In this document: positions 35,308 through 44,944 of the stretch, one piece after another
How the letters are laid out: each line of letters begins with the position of its first letter
How positions within the stretch are numbered: the first letter of the stretch is position 1
NCBI GenBank assembly: GCA_026129905.1
Contig: JAHCHE010000009.1
Span: 124,001-188,000, forward strand
Length of the DNA stretch: 64,000 nt
From: Bryobacteraceae bacterium
GTDB lineage: Bacteria > Acidobacteriota > Terriglobia > Bryobacterales > Bryobacteraceae
Direction of reading: 5' to 3'
The notes under the pieces: generated by a model
Seen by the model: only the letters and a program-made list of their open reading frames with translations
What the model was told of the DNA's origin: nothing
Database searches by the model: none
Position numbers and translations under genes: made by a program

Positions 35308-35442
35308 ATGCCTGTCCGTCTCTACATCACCATCGACGAAGAAGAACTGGACGAAGCGTACAAGGCTGCCGCCGGCGAGCCGTGGCGGAAGTCCGAGGCC
35401 CGCGAGTGGAGCGTCACCGAGTCCGAGGACTGGCCGGGATGA
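35308..35442 (+). CDS. small acidic hypothetical protein
   Basis: 44 residues from the ATG at 35308 to TGA at 35440-35442. The sequence is rich in Glu/Asp and Trp ([18 protein letters not shown] then [13 protein letters not shown]). No membrane segment or known motif is visible. It sits between nikR and the transporter gene in the same direction as the latter. It might be a real small gene because its codon use resembles its neighbours, but it is short enough to be chance. Confidence 0.4.
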   Translation: MPVRLYITIDEEELDEAYKAAAGEPWRKSEAREWSVTESEDWPG

Positions 35443-35519
35443 GCCATCCACCTCGGCGTGTCTCGTGGCGCTGCCTATCACAAGCAACGTTGACTCGCCG
35501 CCGGACCGCTTATTGAACA

Positions 35520-36779
35520 ATGGCCAACCTCGGCGCTAATCCGATCCGGCGATCCCCCGGCCGCTCCTGGTTTTCGCGCGTCGCGCCGGGCATCCTGCTG
35601 GCGGCCACCGGCGTCGGCGCGGGGGACATCCTCACCACCAGCCTCGCCGGCTCCGAGGTCGGACTTGCCCTGCTCTGGACCGTCGCCGCCGGCGCGACGC
35701 TGAAGTACTTCCTGAGCGAGGGCGTCGCCCGCTGGCAGTTGGCCACCGGCGCCACGCTGATCGAGGGCTGGATTTCGCGACTCGGTCCCTGGATCCGCTG
35801 GGTCTTCGGCGGCTACCTCTTCCTGTTCACGATCTCCGTCGGCGGCGCGCTGGTCACGGGCTGCGGCATCGCCATGGGCGGCTTGCTGCCTCTGGGAGAT
35901 CCCGTAACGTCCAAGATCGTCTGGGGCATCGTTCATTCGATGGCGGGCCTGGCGCTGGCGTGGCGCGGTAGCTTCCGCCTGTTCGAGATCGTGATGTCCA
36001 TCCTTACCGGCATGATGTTCGTCACGGTAGTAATCACCGCGATCGTGATCCGTCCCGGCGCCGGTTCCGTCGCGAGCGGCTTCCTGCCGGCGATTCCCCC
36101 GGGCGGCGGTCCCTGGGTCCTCGCGGTGATGGGCGGCGTCGGCGGTACCGTGACCCTGTTGTCGTACGGCTACTGGATCCGCGAGGAGGGCCGCTCCGGG
36201 CTGGCCGATCTGAAGGTTTGCCGGCTTGACCTCGGGCTGGGCAACGCCATCACGGCGGTGTTCGGCATTTCGGCGCTCATCATCGGATCGCGCCTCGAGC
36301 TGGAGGGACAGGGCGCCGCGCTGGCGACGCAACTGGCGGATCAACTCGCCGCCGCCGTCGGACCGTGGGGCCGCGTCGCGTTTTTGTTCGGCCTCTGGGG
36401 CGCCATCTTCTCCAGCCTGCTCGGCGTCTGGCAGAGCGTCCCGTACATGTTCGCCGATTTCCGCGAGCGGAGCCGCGCGGCCGATCGCGCGCCGGACCTC
36501 CGCAGAACCCGCGCCTATCGTGGCTACCTGCTGTTCATCGCCTTCGTCCCGCTGGTCGCGCTCTGGCGGCCGGTCCGCGACATCCAGCTCATCTACGGGA
36601 TCGTCGCTTCCTGCTTCCTTCCTCTGCTCGCGCTCACTCTGCTGATCATGAACACGCGCGAACGATGGGTCGGCCGCGCCTTCACCAGTCACTGGGTGGT
36701 GAATGCGGCGCTCGCCGCGGCGCTCGTGTTCTTCTCGGTTGTCGGCGGGCAGGAACTGCTGGAGCAGATTCGGCGGTAG
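35520..36779 (+). CDS. Nramp-related divalent-metal transporter family protein
   Basis: 419 residues with about eleven membrane segments. The LeuT/Nramp fold is suggested by TM1 [16 protein letters not shown] (residues 24-39) and TM6 [20 protein letters not shown] (about 204-223). Canonical Nramps have D-P-G-N in TM1 and M-P-H in TM6, which bind manganese or iron. Neither is present, so the metal, if any, may differ, as in the Nramp-related magnesium or uncharacterised clades. The divergent nikR gene nearby hints at metal control. Confidence 0.8.
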   Translation: MANLGANPIRRSPGRSWFSRVAPGILLAATGVGAGDILTTSLAGSEVGLALLWTVAAGATLKYFLSEGVARWQLATGATLIEGWISRLGPWIRWVFGGYLFLFTISVGGALVTGCGIAMGGLLPLGDPVTSKIVWGIVHSMAGLALAWRGSFRLFEIVMSILTGMMFVTVVITAIVIRPGAGSVASGFLPAIPPGGGPWVLAVMGGVGGTVTLLSYGYWIREEGRSGLADLKVCRLDLGLGNAITAVFGISALIIGSRLELEGQGAALATQLADQLAAAVGPWGRVAFLFGLWGAIFSSLLGVWQSVPYMFADFRERSRAADRAPDLRRTRAYRGYLLFIAFVPLVALWRPVRDIQLIYGIVASCFLPLLALTLLIMNTRERWVGRAFTSHWVVNAALAAALVFFSVVGGQELLEQIRR

Positions 36780-36804
36780 CATACAAGGATAAGGAAGGTG
36801 CGCT

Positions 36805-38028
36805 ATGACGATTCGATCCCGGCGGTCGTTTCTCACCGGGCTGGGCGTGGGGATTGCGCTGTCGCCCGCCTCCGCTAACGATCAATCCTACTGGGGGATG
36901 GTGCGGCGCCAGTTCGCCTTTAACGACGCCAAAACGCCGATGAACGCGGCCAACCTCTGCCCCTCGCCCCGCGCCGTGGCCGAGTGCGTTACCGAGTTGA
37001 CGCGCGACATCGACGTGGATTGCTCGTCGCAGAACCGCCGGAAGTTCGACCGCTTGCGCGAGGATGCCCGCGCGGCGGTGGCGGCGCAGTTGGGCGTCAG
37101 TCCCGACGAAGTTGCCCTGGTGCGCAACACCAGCGAGGCCAACAACACGATCAACAACGGCGTGCCGCTCAAATCGGGCGACGAAGTGGTGATCTGGGAC
37201 CAGAACCACCCTACCAACAACGTCGCCTGGGACGTCCGCGCGGCCCGCTGGGGAATCGTCGTCAAGCGCGTGGCCACTCCCGCGCGGCCGGGCGGCGTCG
37301 ACGAACTGGTCTCGATCTTCGAGCGCGCCCTAACCCCGCGGACCCGCGTCCTCGCGATCACCCACGTATCCAACGTGAGCGGCATTCGCCTGCCCGCCCG
37401 CGAACTGGGCGAGGTTGCCCGCCGCCGCGGCATTCACTTCCACGTGGACGGCGCGCAAAGCTGGGGCGCCCTCCGCGTCAACCTGCGCGAGCTTGGCTGC
37501 GACTCCTACAGCGCCAGCGCCCACAAGTGGTTCATGGGACCGAAAGAGGCCGGCCTGCTCTACGTGCGCGAGGACCGCATTCGTGATATCTGGCCTAACA
37601 TCGTCGCGCCCGGCTGGGGCGACGACGCCGACCCGGATGTCAAAGGCGCCCGCAAGTTCGAGTCCCTCGGCCAGCGCGACGACGCTTGCCTGGCCGGCTT
37701 GGGCGCCACCGCGGACTTCCACGGCCTCCTCGGCCCCGCCCAAGTGGAAGCCCGCGTTCTGGAACTCGCCTCCGCCCTGAAAGCCGGCCTGGCTGACATC
37801 GGCGCGAAGCTGGTGACCCCGCCGGACCCGAAGCTGAGCGGCGGCGTCTGCATCATCGAAATGCCCGCCAAGAACCGCGAGCAAATGGTGGACAAGCTCT
37901 ATTACGAGCACGGCATCGCCGGCGCCGCCGCGGGCGGCTTGCGCCTCTGCCCCCACGTCTACAACACCATGGACCACGTCGAGCGCGCCATCCAGGGCGT
38001 AAAGTCCCTCCGCTGGCTGCTGGCGTAG
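36805..38028 (+). CDS. class V aminotransferase-fold (cysteine desulfurase-like) protein with Tat leader
   Basis: 407 residues. The N-terminus RSRRSFLTGLGVGIALSPAS is a twin-arginine type leader. Fold-type I PLP motifs follow: RNTSEANNTINNG in the cofactor loop, HVDGAQSWGALRVN with the Asp, and SASAHKWFMGPKEAG with the Schiff-base Lys. No cysteine-desulfurase active-site Cys loop is obvious. A strong ribosome site (AAGGAAGG) precedes the ATG. The reaction is unknown. A second such enzyme lies 4 kb downstream. Confidence 0.85.
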   Translation: MTIRSRRSFLTGLGVGIALSPASANDQSYWGMVRRQFAFNDAKTPMNAANLCPSPRAVAECVTELTRDIDVDCSSQNRRKFDRLREDARAAVAAQLGVSPDEVALVRNTSEANNTINNGVPLKSGDEVVIWDQNHPTNNVAWDVRAARWGIVVKRVATPARPGGVDELVSIFERALTPRTRVLAITHVSNVSGIRLPARELGEVARRRGIHFHVDGAQSWGALRVNLRELGCDSYSASAHKWFMGPKEAGLLYVREDRIRDIWPNIVAPGWGDDADPDVKGARKFESLGQRDDACLAGLGATADFHGLLGPAQVEARVLELASALKAGLADIGAKLVTPPDPKLSGGVCIIEMPAKNREQMVDKLYYEHGIAGAAAGGLRLCPHVYNTMDHVERAIQGVKSLRWLLA

Positions 38029-38141
38029 CACACTGTAAGTGGGTCCTCATGGAAACGGTCACCTTTGAATCGATCGACATCGTCGTGGGACAAGAGGCTT
38101 TGGCTGACGGCTGATGGCTGAAAGCTGACCGCTTCTATCCT

Positions 38142-40547
38142 TCACTCCTTCAACTCCGCGATCGTCGCTCCCGCCCCGCCTTCGCTCTGCGGCGCCGGGT
38201 AATACTTCTCGACATGCGGATTCGCCGCCAGCAGCTCCGCGATCGCGCGCTTCAGGATGCCCATGCCGTGGCCGTGCACGATCCGAACCCGGTTCACCGA
38301 CGCCAGCGCCGCGTTGTCCAGAAACTTGTCCACCTCCGCGCACGCCTCTTCCGCCCGCCGGCCGATCACGTTGATCTCGCGCGACGACACGTCCCAACGC
38401 GGACCGGATTCGAAGGTGACGTTCTTCGGCAGTCGGGCCGTATCCGCCGCCGGCAGTACTTCCACCACGTCGTCCACCGGCACTTGCAGCTTCAAAAAGC
38501 CGGCCTCCACCTCAATCAGATCGCGCCCCAGCAACCGTCGGACGCGAGCCGGGCTGCCGATGCCCTTCAGCCGCACCGTGACGCCCTCGGCAATGTTCGC
38601 CGCCGCCGGTCGCGCTTCGGTCTTGCCGAGCACCGAACTGTCGATCTCTTCCCGAAACTCCCGCTTGGCGCGCGAAACCTTGCGCCTTGCCTCTGACGCC
38701 GCCTTTCGTTCCTGCGACGACCGTTCGATTTCCTCGATGACGCCGGCCGTGCGCTCCTCGAACTGGGCCATGGCCGCCTCGGCCCGCCGCTCCAGTTCCG
38801 CGAGCTTCGCCTTTTCGCGCCGCTCCCAATCCTTCGCCAGCGAGCTTTCCCGCTCCTCGATCTTCCGGCGCCGGTCCTCCAACTCCTGCTGAAGCGCGCC
38901 CGCTTGTTCCAGCCGCTCGTGAAGCTGGTTCACGAACCGCGAGATGTCCCGCTCCTCAACCGTCATGGCTTGCCGCGCCCGCTCGATCACCGCCGGCGGG
39001 ATTCCCAGCCTGCCCGCGATCTCGAGGCCGGCCGACTTGCCCGGAGCGCCGGTCCGCAGTTGATACGTCGGCTGTAGCGTCCGATCGTCGAAGCCCATCG
39101 AGCCGTTCAGCACGCCGGGCGTGTTCGCGCCGTAAACTTTCAACGCCATCAGGTGCGTCGTGGCCAGCGTGAACGCGCCGGAAGAGCGGAGTTGCTCGAG
39201 CACCGCGATCCCCAGCGCGCCGCCTTCCCCCGGGTCCGTCGCGCGGCCCAATTCATCCAGCAGCGCCAGCGAGTCCGGCGTCACCTCGTCCAGCATCTCG
39301 CGGATCCGCGTGATGTGCGCCGAAAACGTGCTCAGGCTCTCCTGAATCGACTGGTTGTCCCCGATATCGGCCAGCGCTTCCTGGAACACGGGGAGTTCGG
39401 CCTCCGCGCAGGGTACCGGAACGCCGCTTTGCGCCATCAGCGCCAGCAGCCCCACGGTCTTCAGCGTCACCGTCTTGCCGCCGGTGTTCGGACCGCTGAC
39501 CAACAGCGTGCGCTGATCGCCCGCCAGCTCCAGCGATACCGGCACAACCCGTTTCTTCTGCCGCCGCAGAACGTCCTGGAGCAGCGGATGCCGCGCCTCG
39601 CGCAACAGCAGCCGGGGCGCGGCCGGCGAACTGAACACGGGAATGACGCACTCGAATTCACGCGCGAACCGGGCTTTCGCGAAGATGAATTCCAGCTCGC
39701 CGACGATTTTCACCGTCGCGCCGATCTCACCCGCCGCCGACCGCAGCCGCTCCGTCATTTCCCGCAGGATCCGATGGACCTCCCGCGCTTCCTGCTCCAC
39801 CAGGTGCACCAGTTCGTTGTTGAGCGAAATGGATTCCAGCGGCTCTACGAACAGCGTGTGTCCGGTCCCGCTTGCGCCGTGCACCACGCCCTCGATTCGC
39901 TTGTGCTGCCCGGCCACGAGCGGGACGACAAAGCGGTCGTTGCGGATCGTAACGAACTCCTCTTGCAGGACTCCTTCTTCGCGATGCGCCCGCAGGAAGC
40001 GTTCGAGCGATTCGTGGATCTTCCGCTTCTGCCGCTCGATCTCCCGGCGCAAACGGCCCAGCGCGACGCTCGCGTCGTCGGCCAGCGCGCCGTCCGGCAG
40101 GATCTTGCCCGATAGCTCTTTCAGCAACGGACGGAATTCACCGATCCCCGCCGCCCTGCCCGCCAGCCGCGGAAAAGGTTCCTCCGAGAACGACAGCGCC
40201 GTTCGAATCTCGGTCGCAAGATCGAGCAACTGCGTGAAGGCCAGGATCTCCAGCGCCTCCAGCGACGCGCCTTCAATCCGCAGTTTCGCCGCAGCCTCAC
40301 GGCAGTCCGGGAGATCGTTGAACCGGACGCGAATGGCCGAGCCGCGCGCCGACGGCTGTGGATTCTCCAGCAGCCGGTCGTGTTCCATCGCTTCGGCCGT
40401 GTCGGCCAGCATCCCTTCGATCGCCTGACGGTCGGCGATCGGCGCCAGCGCGTCCAGTTCCGACCGGCCCAGGGGGCTCGACGTGAACCGGCGCAGCAGC
40501 CGTTTCAAATCCTCATATTCGAGAAGGTCCGCGCTCGCTGTTCTCAT
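38142..40547 (-). CDS. mutS2: endonuclease MutS2
   Basis: 801 residues from the ATG at 40547 that overlaps the NUDIX gene stop (ATGA). The core carries Walker A GPNTGGKTVTLKT, then STFSAHITRIREML and LALLDELGRATDPGEGGALG (Walker B and signature) and TTHLMALK. A long charged coiled-coil clamp (about residues 500-630) and a C-terminal Smr nuclease domain (VDKFLDNAALASVNRVRIVH then GHGMGILKRAI) follow. It lacks the mismatch-reading domain of MutS. Proposed roles are suppression of recombination and rescue of collided ribosomes. Confidence 0.95.
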   Translation of the reverse strand: MRTASADLLEYEDLKRLLRRFTSSPLGRSELDALAPIADRQAIEGMLADTAEAMEHDRLLENPQPSARGSAIRVRFNDLPDCREAAAKLRIEGASLEALEILAFTQLLDLATEIRTALSFSEEPFPRLAGRAAGIGEFRPLLKELSGKILPDGALADDASVALGRLRREIERQKRKIHESLERFLRAHREEGVLQEEFVTIRNDRFVVPLVAGQHKRIEGVVHGASGTGHTLFVEPLESISLNNELVHLVEQEAREVHRILREMTERLRSAAGEIGATVKIVGELEFIFAKARFAREFECVIPVFSSPAAPRLLLREARHPLLQDVLRRQKKRVVPVSLELAGDQRTLLVSGPNTGGKTVTLKTVGLLALMAQSGVPVPCAEAELPVFQEALADIGDNQSIQESLSTFSAHITRIREMLDEVTPDSLALLDELGRATDPGEGGALGIAVLEQLRSSGAFTLATTHLMALKVYGANTPGVLNGSMGFDDRTLQPTYQLRTGAPGKSAGLEIAGRLGIPPAVIERARQAMTVEERDISRFVNQLHERLEQAGALQQELEDRRRKIEERESSLAKDWERREKAKLAELERRAEAAMAQFEERTAGVIEEIERSSQERKAASEARRKVSRAKREFREEIDSSVLGKTEARPAAANIAEGVTVRLKGIGSPARVRRLLGRDLIEVEAGFLKLQVPVDDVVEVLPAADTARLPKNVTFESGPRWDVSSREINVIGRRAEEACAEVDKFLDNAALASVNRVRIVHGHGMGILKRAIAELLAANPHVEKYYPAPQSEGGAGATIAELKE

Positions 40548-40987
40548 CGCTTGGTTCTCTTCCGGAACGCCCTTGCAATTACCTCCAGCGTCCCTTCGGT
40601 GATCCGGCAGGCCGCCAGATCCCGTCTCTTCACCCACCGCACGGCGCATGCGTCGTCGGCCGCGCATGCCGCTCCCCCCACAACGCGGCACAGGTAATCC
40701 ACCAGAACATAGTGGTACTCGGGCCTGCCCTCCGCGTCGCGTATGATGCGCTCGAAAATCTCGAACACGCCGAGCGGCTTCACCTCCAGCCCCGTCTCCT
40801 CGAGCACCTCGCGTCGCACCGCCTCCTCCAGCCGCTCCCCCACTTCCACAACGCCCCCGGGAATCGACCAGTAGCCCTTCAGCGGCTCCTTCCCGCGTTC
40901 CACCAGCAGGATGCGTCCGCGCTGGAACACCAGCGCGCCAACGCCGATGATGGGCCGGTTGGGATAGCGGCGGTTGTCGGGGTTAAT
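40544..40987 (-). CDS. NUDIX hydrolase (ATT start proposed)
   Basis: 147 residues if initiation is at an ATT at 40987. The Nudix box is complete: GGVVEVGERLEEAV followed by RREVLEETGLEV. It should hydrolyse a nucleoside diphosphate linked to another group. No ATG is available: homologous sequence begins INPDNRRYPNRPIIGVGAL, exactly at the ATT that overlaps the preceding TAA, with AAGGGAG nine bases upstream. A TTG at 41011 is the alternative and would overlap the SMP-30 gene by 29 bases. It is sandwiched in an overlapping operon with the SMP-30-like gene and mutS2. Confidence 0.85.
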   Translation of the reverse strand: MNPDNRRYPNRPIIGVGALVFQRGRILLVERGKEPLKGYWSIPGGVVEVGERLEEAVRREVLEETGLEVKPLGVFEIFERIIRDAEGRPEYHYVLVDYLCRVVGGAACAADDACAVRWVKRRDLAACRITEGTLEVIARAFRKRTKR

Positions 40988-41849
40988 ACTGCAAGGCTCC
41001 CTTGACGCCAAGGCGCACGGCGTACACGGAGGTCCGGGCGGTGATGTACAACGTGCCGAGGTCCGGGTCGCCGAACGCGCAGTTGGCCGGCGTTTCGGCA
41101 ATCTCGATGGTGTGCAGCAGCTTGCCCGAGGCCGAGTAGACCGGCAGCTTGTTCGCCGTTACGTAAATGTTGCCTTTTTCGTCGATCGCGATCCCGTCCG
41201 GAGGCCCGTCGATGTCCGCAATGAGCACGCGCTCGCCCGAAACCTTGCCCGCCGCATCCACGTCGTAGGCGCGTATGTTCCGTTCGTCGGAATTGGCGAC
41301 GTAGAGAATCCTGCCGTTCGGCGACAGCCCGATGCCGTTGGGCCTCCCCTCCGGCTTGGCGATCAGCTCCATCTCGCCCTTCGGCGTGATGTGGTAGACG
41401 CCGTAATAATCCAGCTCCCGCCCGTCCGCCTGGTTGCCGAACGCCGGGTCCGTGAAATAGACGTGGCCGTCGCGCCGGATGACAATGTCGTTTGGCGCGT
41501 TCAGCCGCTTGCCCTCCCATTTCTCGGCGAGCACCTCGATGTTCCCCTTGCGGTCCGTCCGCGTCACCCGCCGCGTGCGGCTCTCGCACGTGTACAGCCG
41601 GCCCTTCCCGTCGAAGTTGTTCCCATTGGCGCCGTTGGACTGCTCGCGGAACACGTCGGCCTTCTGCCCCGGAATCAGCTTCAGGATCTGGTCGTTCGGC
41701 ACGTCGCTAAACAGCATGTACCCGTTCGGCGACCACGCCGGCCCCTCCGTAAACGTGTACCCGGCGGCCACCTTCACAATGTGATAATCGTCGAAATTCT
41801 GGGCGCCGGCGGCTGACGCCAGTAGCAGGAACGCGAGCGCGGTTCGCAT
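40983..41849 (-). CDS. secreted SMP-30/gluconolactonase-like beta-propeller protein
   Basis: 288 residues with a signal peptide (RTALAFLLLASAAGA). The six-bladed propeller features are visible: FTEGPAWSPNGYMLFSDVPN with the first metal Glu, NGIGLSPNGRILYVANSDER and IDGPPDGIAIDEKGNIYVTA with the Asp/Asn ligands. Family members hydrolyse sugar lactones or similar esters in a calcium- or zinc-dependent way. It is first in the three-gene unit with the NUDIX gene and mutS2, and is divergent from arfB. Confidence 0.88.
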   Translation of the reverse strand: MRTALAFLLLASAAGAQNFDDYHIVKVAAGYTFTEGPAWSPNGYMLFSDVPNDQILKLIPGQKADVFREQSNGANGNNFDGKGRLYTCESRTRRVTRTDRKGNIEVLAEKWEGKRLNAPNDIVIRRDGHVYFTDPAFGNQADGRELDYYGVYHITPKGEMELIAKPEGRPNGIGLSPNGRILYVANSDERNIRAYDVDAAGKVSGERVLIADIDGPPDGIAIDEKGNIYVTANKLPVYSASGKLLHTIEIAETPANCAFGDPDLGTLYITARTSVYAVRLGVKGALQY

Positions 41850-41889
41850 GGCTACTCGTATTGTAGCGGGCGGGGCCTACGATATTTGT

Positions 41890-42321
41890 ATGGACGACCT
41901 GCCGATTAACCAAAAGGTCACCATCCCCGGCGAGGAAGTGCGGATTGCATTTGCCCGCTCCGGCGGCCCAGGCGGCCAGAACGTGAACAAGGTCGAGAGC
42001 AAGGTCGAACTGCGCTGGACTCCCGCGTCAAGCGCCGCTCTGGACGAAGCGGACCGCCGCTGGCTTCTCGGCCGGCTTCAGGGCAAGCTCACGGCCGGCG
42101 GCGACCTGGTCGTCACCTCGAATCGCACCCGCGATCAGATTCGGAACCGGATGGACGCGCTCGCAAAGTTGGCGGCCATCGTTGAAGCGGCGCTCGACCG
42201 GCCCACGCCGCGCCGGAAAACCCGGCCCACGCGCGCCTCTGTCGAAGACCGGCTGCGGGAAAAACGGCGGAGATCGGACGTGAAAAAACGAAGGCCGGCG
42301 GTTTCCGACGTGGATATATAA
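41890..42321 (+). CDS. arfB: peptidyl-tRNA hydrolase ArfB (release factor-like, YaeJ)
   Basis: 143 residues from the ATG at 41890, within the normal length. The catalytic GGQ is at residues 28-30 in SGGPGGQNVNKVESKVEL. The C-terminal tail is strongly basic (RRKTRPTRASVEDRLREKRR), as needed to enter the empty mRNA channel of a stalled ribosome. It lacks the codon-recognition domain of true release factors. It probably rescues stalled ribosomes. It is followed four bases later by the second class V aminotransferase. Confidence 0.92.
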   Translation: MDDLPINQKVTIPGEEVRIAFARSGGPGGQNVNKVESKVELRWTPASSAALDEADRRWLLGRLQGKLTAGGDLVVTSNRTRDQIRNRMDALAKLAAIVEAALDRPTPRRKTRPTRASVEDRLREKRRRSDVKKRRPAVSDVDI

Positions 42322-42324
42322 TCG

Positions 42325-43575
42325 ATGGCGATCATGAATCGCCGTCAGTTTTTCGCGGCCACCGCCGCTGTCGCCGCTCCGCCCTCGACCTCCCCTGACT
42401 GGGATCGGGTCCGCGCCGATTTTCCCTGGCTCGACGAGCATCTCTGGATTAGCGGCGCCGACTACCACCCCCTCGGCGTCCACTCGCTCCGCGCCGTCGA
42501 GAAGTACTACGCCTATCGCACGTACGGCCCCGGCGAAGGCCGCACCCCGTATTCCCCCGAGATGCAGGCTGCTACCAAGAAATTCTTCGCCGGCCTCATC
42601 GGCGCGCAGCCGGACGAAATCGCCTTCGTCCAGAACACCACCGACGCCGAAAACATCGTCGTCGCCGGCATGGACCTCGCCCACGCCCGCGGGAACGTCG
42701 TCATCGACAGCCTCCACTACCAGGCCTCGAAATTCCTCTACCGGATGCTCGAGAAACAGGGCGGCCTCCAGCTCCGCGTCGTTCACCATCGCGAGCAGCC
42801 CTACTGGAGCATCAACCCCGAGGACATGGAAAAGGCGATCGACCGCGACACGAAGCTGGTCTCCCTGGCGCTGGTATCGAACATCAACGGCTATCTGCAC
42901 GACGTCGGCAAGACCAGCGAAATCGCCCACGCGCGCGGCGCCATCGTCTATGCCGACATCATCCAGGGCTCCGGCGCCATCCCCATCGACGTCCGCGCCA
43001 TGGGCATCGACTGCGCCGGCTGCGGCGCCTACAAATGGCTGATGGGCGACATGGGCTTCGGCTTCCTGTACGTCCGCGACGATCTCCAGGACCGCGTCAT
43101 CCGCCGCTCCCGCTACGGCGTTCGCCAGTTCTCCAGCCCGAACCGCGCCCAGGCCGATTCCCGATTCAACCTCCTTCCCGGCGCGGTCCGCTACGAAGCG
43201 GGCTCGACGTTCTCGTATGCCGGAGGCATTGTCGCGCACGCCGCCCTTCAGTACATCCACTCGCTCGGAATCCCCAACATCCGCGCCCACGCCAAACCGC
43301 TCACCGACCGTCTTCAGAAGGAAGTCCCCCGGCTGGGCTATCCGGCGATTACGCCGCCCGGCAATCCCACGCCGATCGTCAGCTTCCTCACGCCCGACTA
43401 CGAGAAGACCGCGAAGAAGCTGCAACGGGCCTTCGGCGAAACCCCGATCGCGATGCGCCGATGGGAGTTCACTCCTCAGGACGGCGAGGTCCGCATCGTC
43501 CAGGGAATGCGCATCTCGCCCTCGGTCTACAACACCCAGCAGGATCTCGACCGTTTGCTTGAAGCCCTCTCATAA
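42325..43575 (+). CDS. class V aminotransferase-fold protein with Tat-like leader (second copy)
   Basis: 416 residues. A leader with NRRQFFAATAAVAAPP precedes the enzyme. PLP motifs are FVQNTTDAENIVVAGMDLA (cofactor loop), IVYADIIQGSGAIPIDV (Asp) and CAGCGAYKWLMGDMGFG, with the Schiff-base Lys in AYKW. It is related to the enzyme at 36805-38028 but clearly divergent. Family members include isopenicillin N epimerase-like and selenocysteine lyase-like enzymes, and the substrate is unknown. The start is four bases behind the arfB stop. Confidence 0.85.
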   Translation: MAIMNRRQFFAATAAVAAPPSTSPDWDRVRADFPWLDEHLWISGADYHPLGVHSLRAVEKYYAYRTYGPGEGRTPYSPEMQAATKKFFAGLIGAQPDEIAFVQNTTDAENIVVAGMDLAHARGNVVIDSLHYQASKFLYRMLEKQGGLQLRVVHHREQPYWSINPEDMEKAIDRDTKLVSLALVSNINGYLHDVGKTSEIAHARGAIVYADIIQGSGAIPIDVRAMGIDCAGCGAYKWLMGDMGFGFLYVRDDLQDRVIRRSRYGVRQFSSPNRAQADSRFNLLPGAVRYEAGSTFSYAGGIVAHAALQYIHSLGIPNIRAHAKPLTDRLQKEVPRLGYPAITPPGNPTPIVSFLTPDYEKTAKKLQRAFGETPIAMRRWEFTPQDGEVRIVQGMRISPSVYNTQQDLDRLLEALS

Positions 43576-43644
43576 AGGCGCGGCAACCCCTCGAATATCG
43601 GCCGATTTGCGGGGTGTGGTACAGCTATATCTCAGGAGGGAACC

Positions 43645-44460
43645 ATGGCAAAACGCGCGCTGTGCGTTGGCATCAACGACTACCCCGGCGAAGGCTCCGA
43701 TCTGAACGGCTGCGTGAACGACGCAAATGCCTGGGCTGCTCTTCTGGTCGAACACTATGGCTTCCCGTCTTCCGACGTGAAGCTATTGCTCGACGACCAG
43801 GCGCCGAAAGCGGCGATGATGGACGGCCTGAAACAGCTATTGGCGGGCGCCGCCGAAGGCGACGTGCTCGTGTTTACGAACTCGTCGCATGGCACCTACG
43901 TTGCCGATACCGACGGCGACGAGCCCGCGTATGATGAAGCGCTCTGCCCTTACGACTGCGACCAGGGCCTGATCATCGACGACGAATTGCGCGAGCTTTT
44001 CACCGGCACGCCCAAAGGCGTCTCCCTGACCGTCATTTCCGACTCCTGCCACTCCGGCACCGTCACCCGCGCCGCCATCAACGAAAACATCCCCTGGCTC
44101 CGGACGCCCGACGACCGCCGCGTCCGCTTTCTGCACCCTTCGCTGATCGGTAAATCGACCCTGGCGAATCCCTGGAAGGCCGCCAACAAATCGAAAACCA
44201 AGTACCCGCAATCGAAGATGAAGGACGTGCTGCTGTCCGGCTGCACCTCCTCGGAGTATTCGTACGACGCTCTCATCGGCGGGACGTATCACGGCGCGAT
44301 GACCTACTTTGCCCTCCAGGCGATCCGCGAAGCGAATTACCAGATTACGTACTCGCAATTGCGGGCCCGCCTGAATTATCTTCTGGACGTGGCCGAATAT
44401 CCGCAGCACCCGCAACTCGAAGGAAACTCCGCCCGAAAGAAACGGCGAATCTTTACGTAA
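43645..44460 (+). CDS. caspase-like (peptidase C14, orthocaspase) protein
   Basis: 271 residues with a strong ribosome site (AGGAGGG) before the ATG. The caspase p20 core is complete: KRALCVGINDYPGEGSDLNG at the start, catalytic His82 in FTNSSHGTYVADTDGDEP and catalytic Cys135 in VISDSCHSGTV. An acidic patch after the His (TDGDEPAYDEALCPYD) is typical of Arg/Lys-specific orthocaspases that bind calcium. It has no added effector or sensor domain. Such proteases are linked to cell death and antiphage roles in some bacteria; that is not shown here. Confidence 0.92.
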   Translation: MAKRALCVGINDYPGEGSDLNGCVNDANAWAALLVEHYGFPSSDVKLLLDDQAPKAAMMDGLKQLLAGAAEGDVLVFTNSSHGTYVADTDGDEPAYDEALCPYDCDQGLIIDDELRELFTGTPKGVSLTVISDSCHSGTVTRAAINENIPWLRTPDDRRVRFLHPSLIGKSTLANPWKAANKSKTKYPQSKMKDVLLSGCTSSEYSYDALIGGTYHGAMTYFALQAIREANYQITYSQLRARLNYLLDVAEYPQHPQLEGNSARKKRRIFT

Positions 44461-44944
44461 CGTGGGGGTCTTCTCCCTAAGCCCGTCCCGGGTCACCCAA
44501 CGCCAAGCGACTTCCTTGGCTGCCCCGCTACGCGCCGGTTCTAGACGCCGCGAGACATACCCACGTCAGAATTGATAGTACGGAATCGCTCTCGATTGTA
44601 GGCGCCCCTTTTGTTTCTGTGACTTACGGAGGGTGCTGGAACTGCAAGCGAATCCCAAGGGTGCGGGAGCCTTGCTGTCGTGACGAAGAGAAAATCCCGG
44701 TCACAAGCGATTCGCCGTCAATTTTGTCACGGCCGCCGTTCCCGTAAGCGCCGTAGTATCAATTGGTTGCAGTTGTTGTTGGAGGGGAGGACGCAAGTAA
44801 CAAGTTGTTTGTATCCCACGTCCTAATAGTAGGCTGAGGATGGCAGCCCGAAAAGCGAACCTCCGATTCAGGCGGCTAAAGGTGATGGGCGGTTCAGACG
44901 ATGAATAGGGTTGCCTAGCCACGTTGTGGTTCAAGGGTACTATA
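44461..44944 (+). other. intergenic stretch, nothing recognised
   Basis: About 480 bases without a convincing gene or structured RNA. It is less GC-rich than the flanks, as are the two following hypothetical genes. It may hold the promoter of the gene at 44945, since TATAAT lies at 44940-44945 overlapping that gene's proposed ATG, which makes either the promoter or the start uncertain. Confidence 0.5.
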
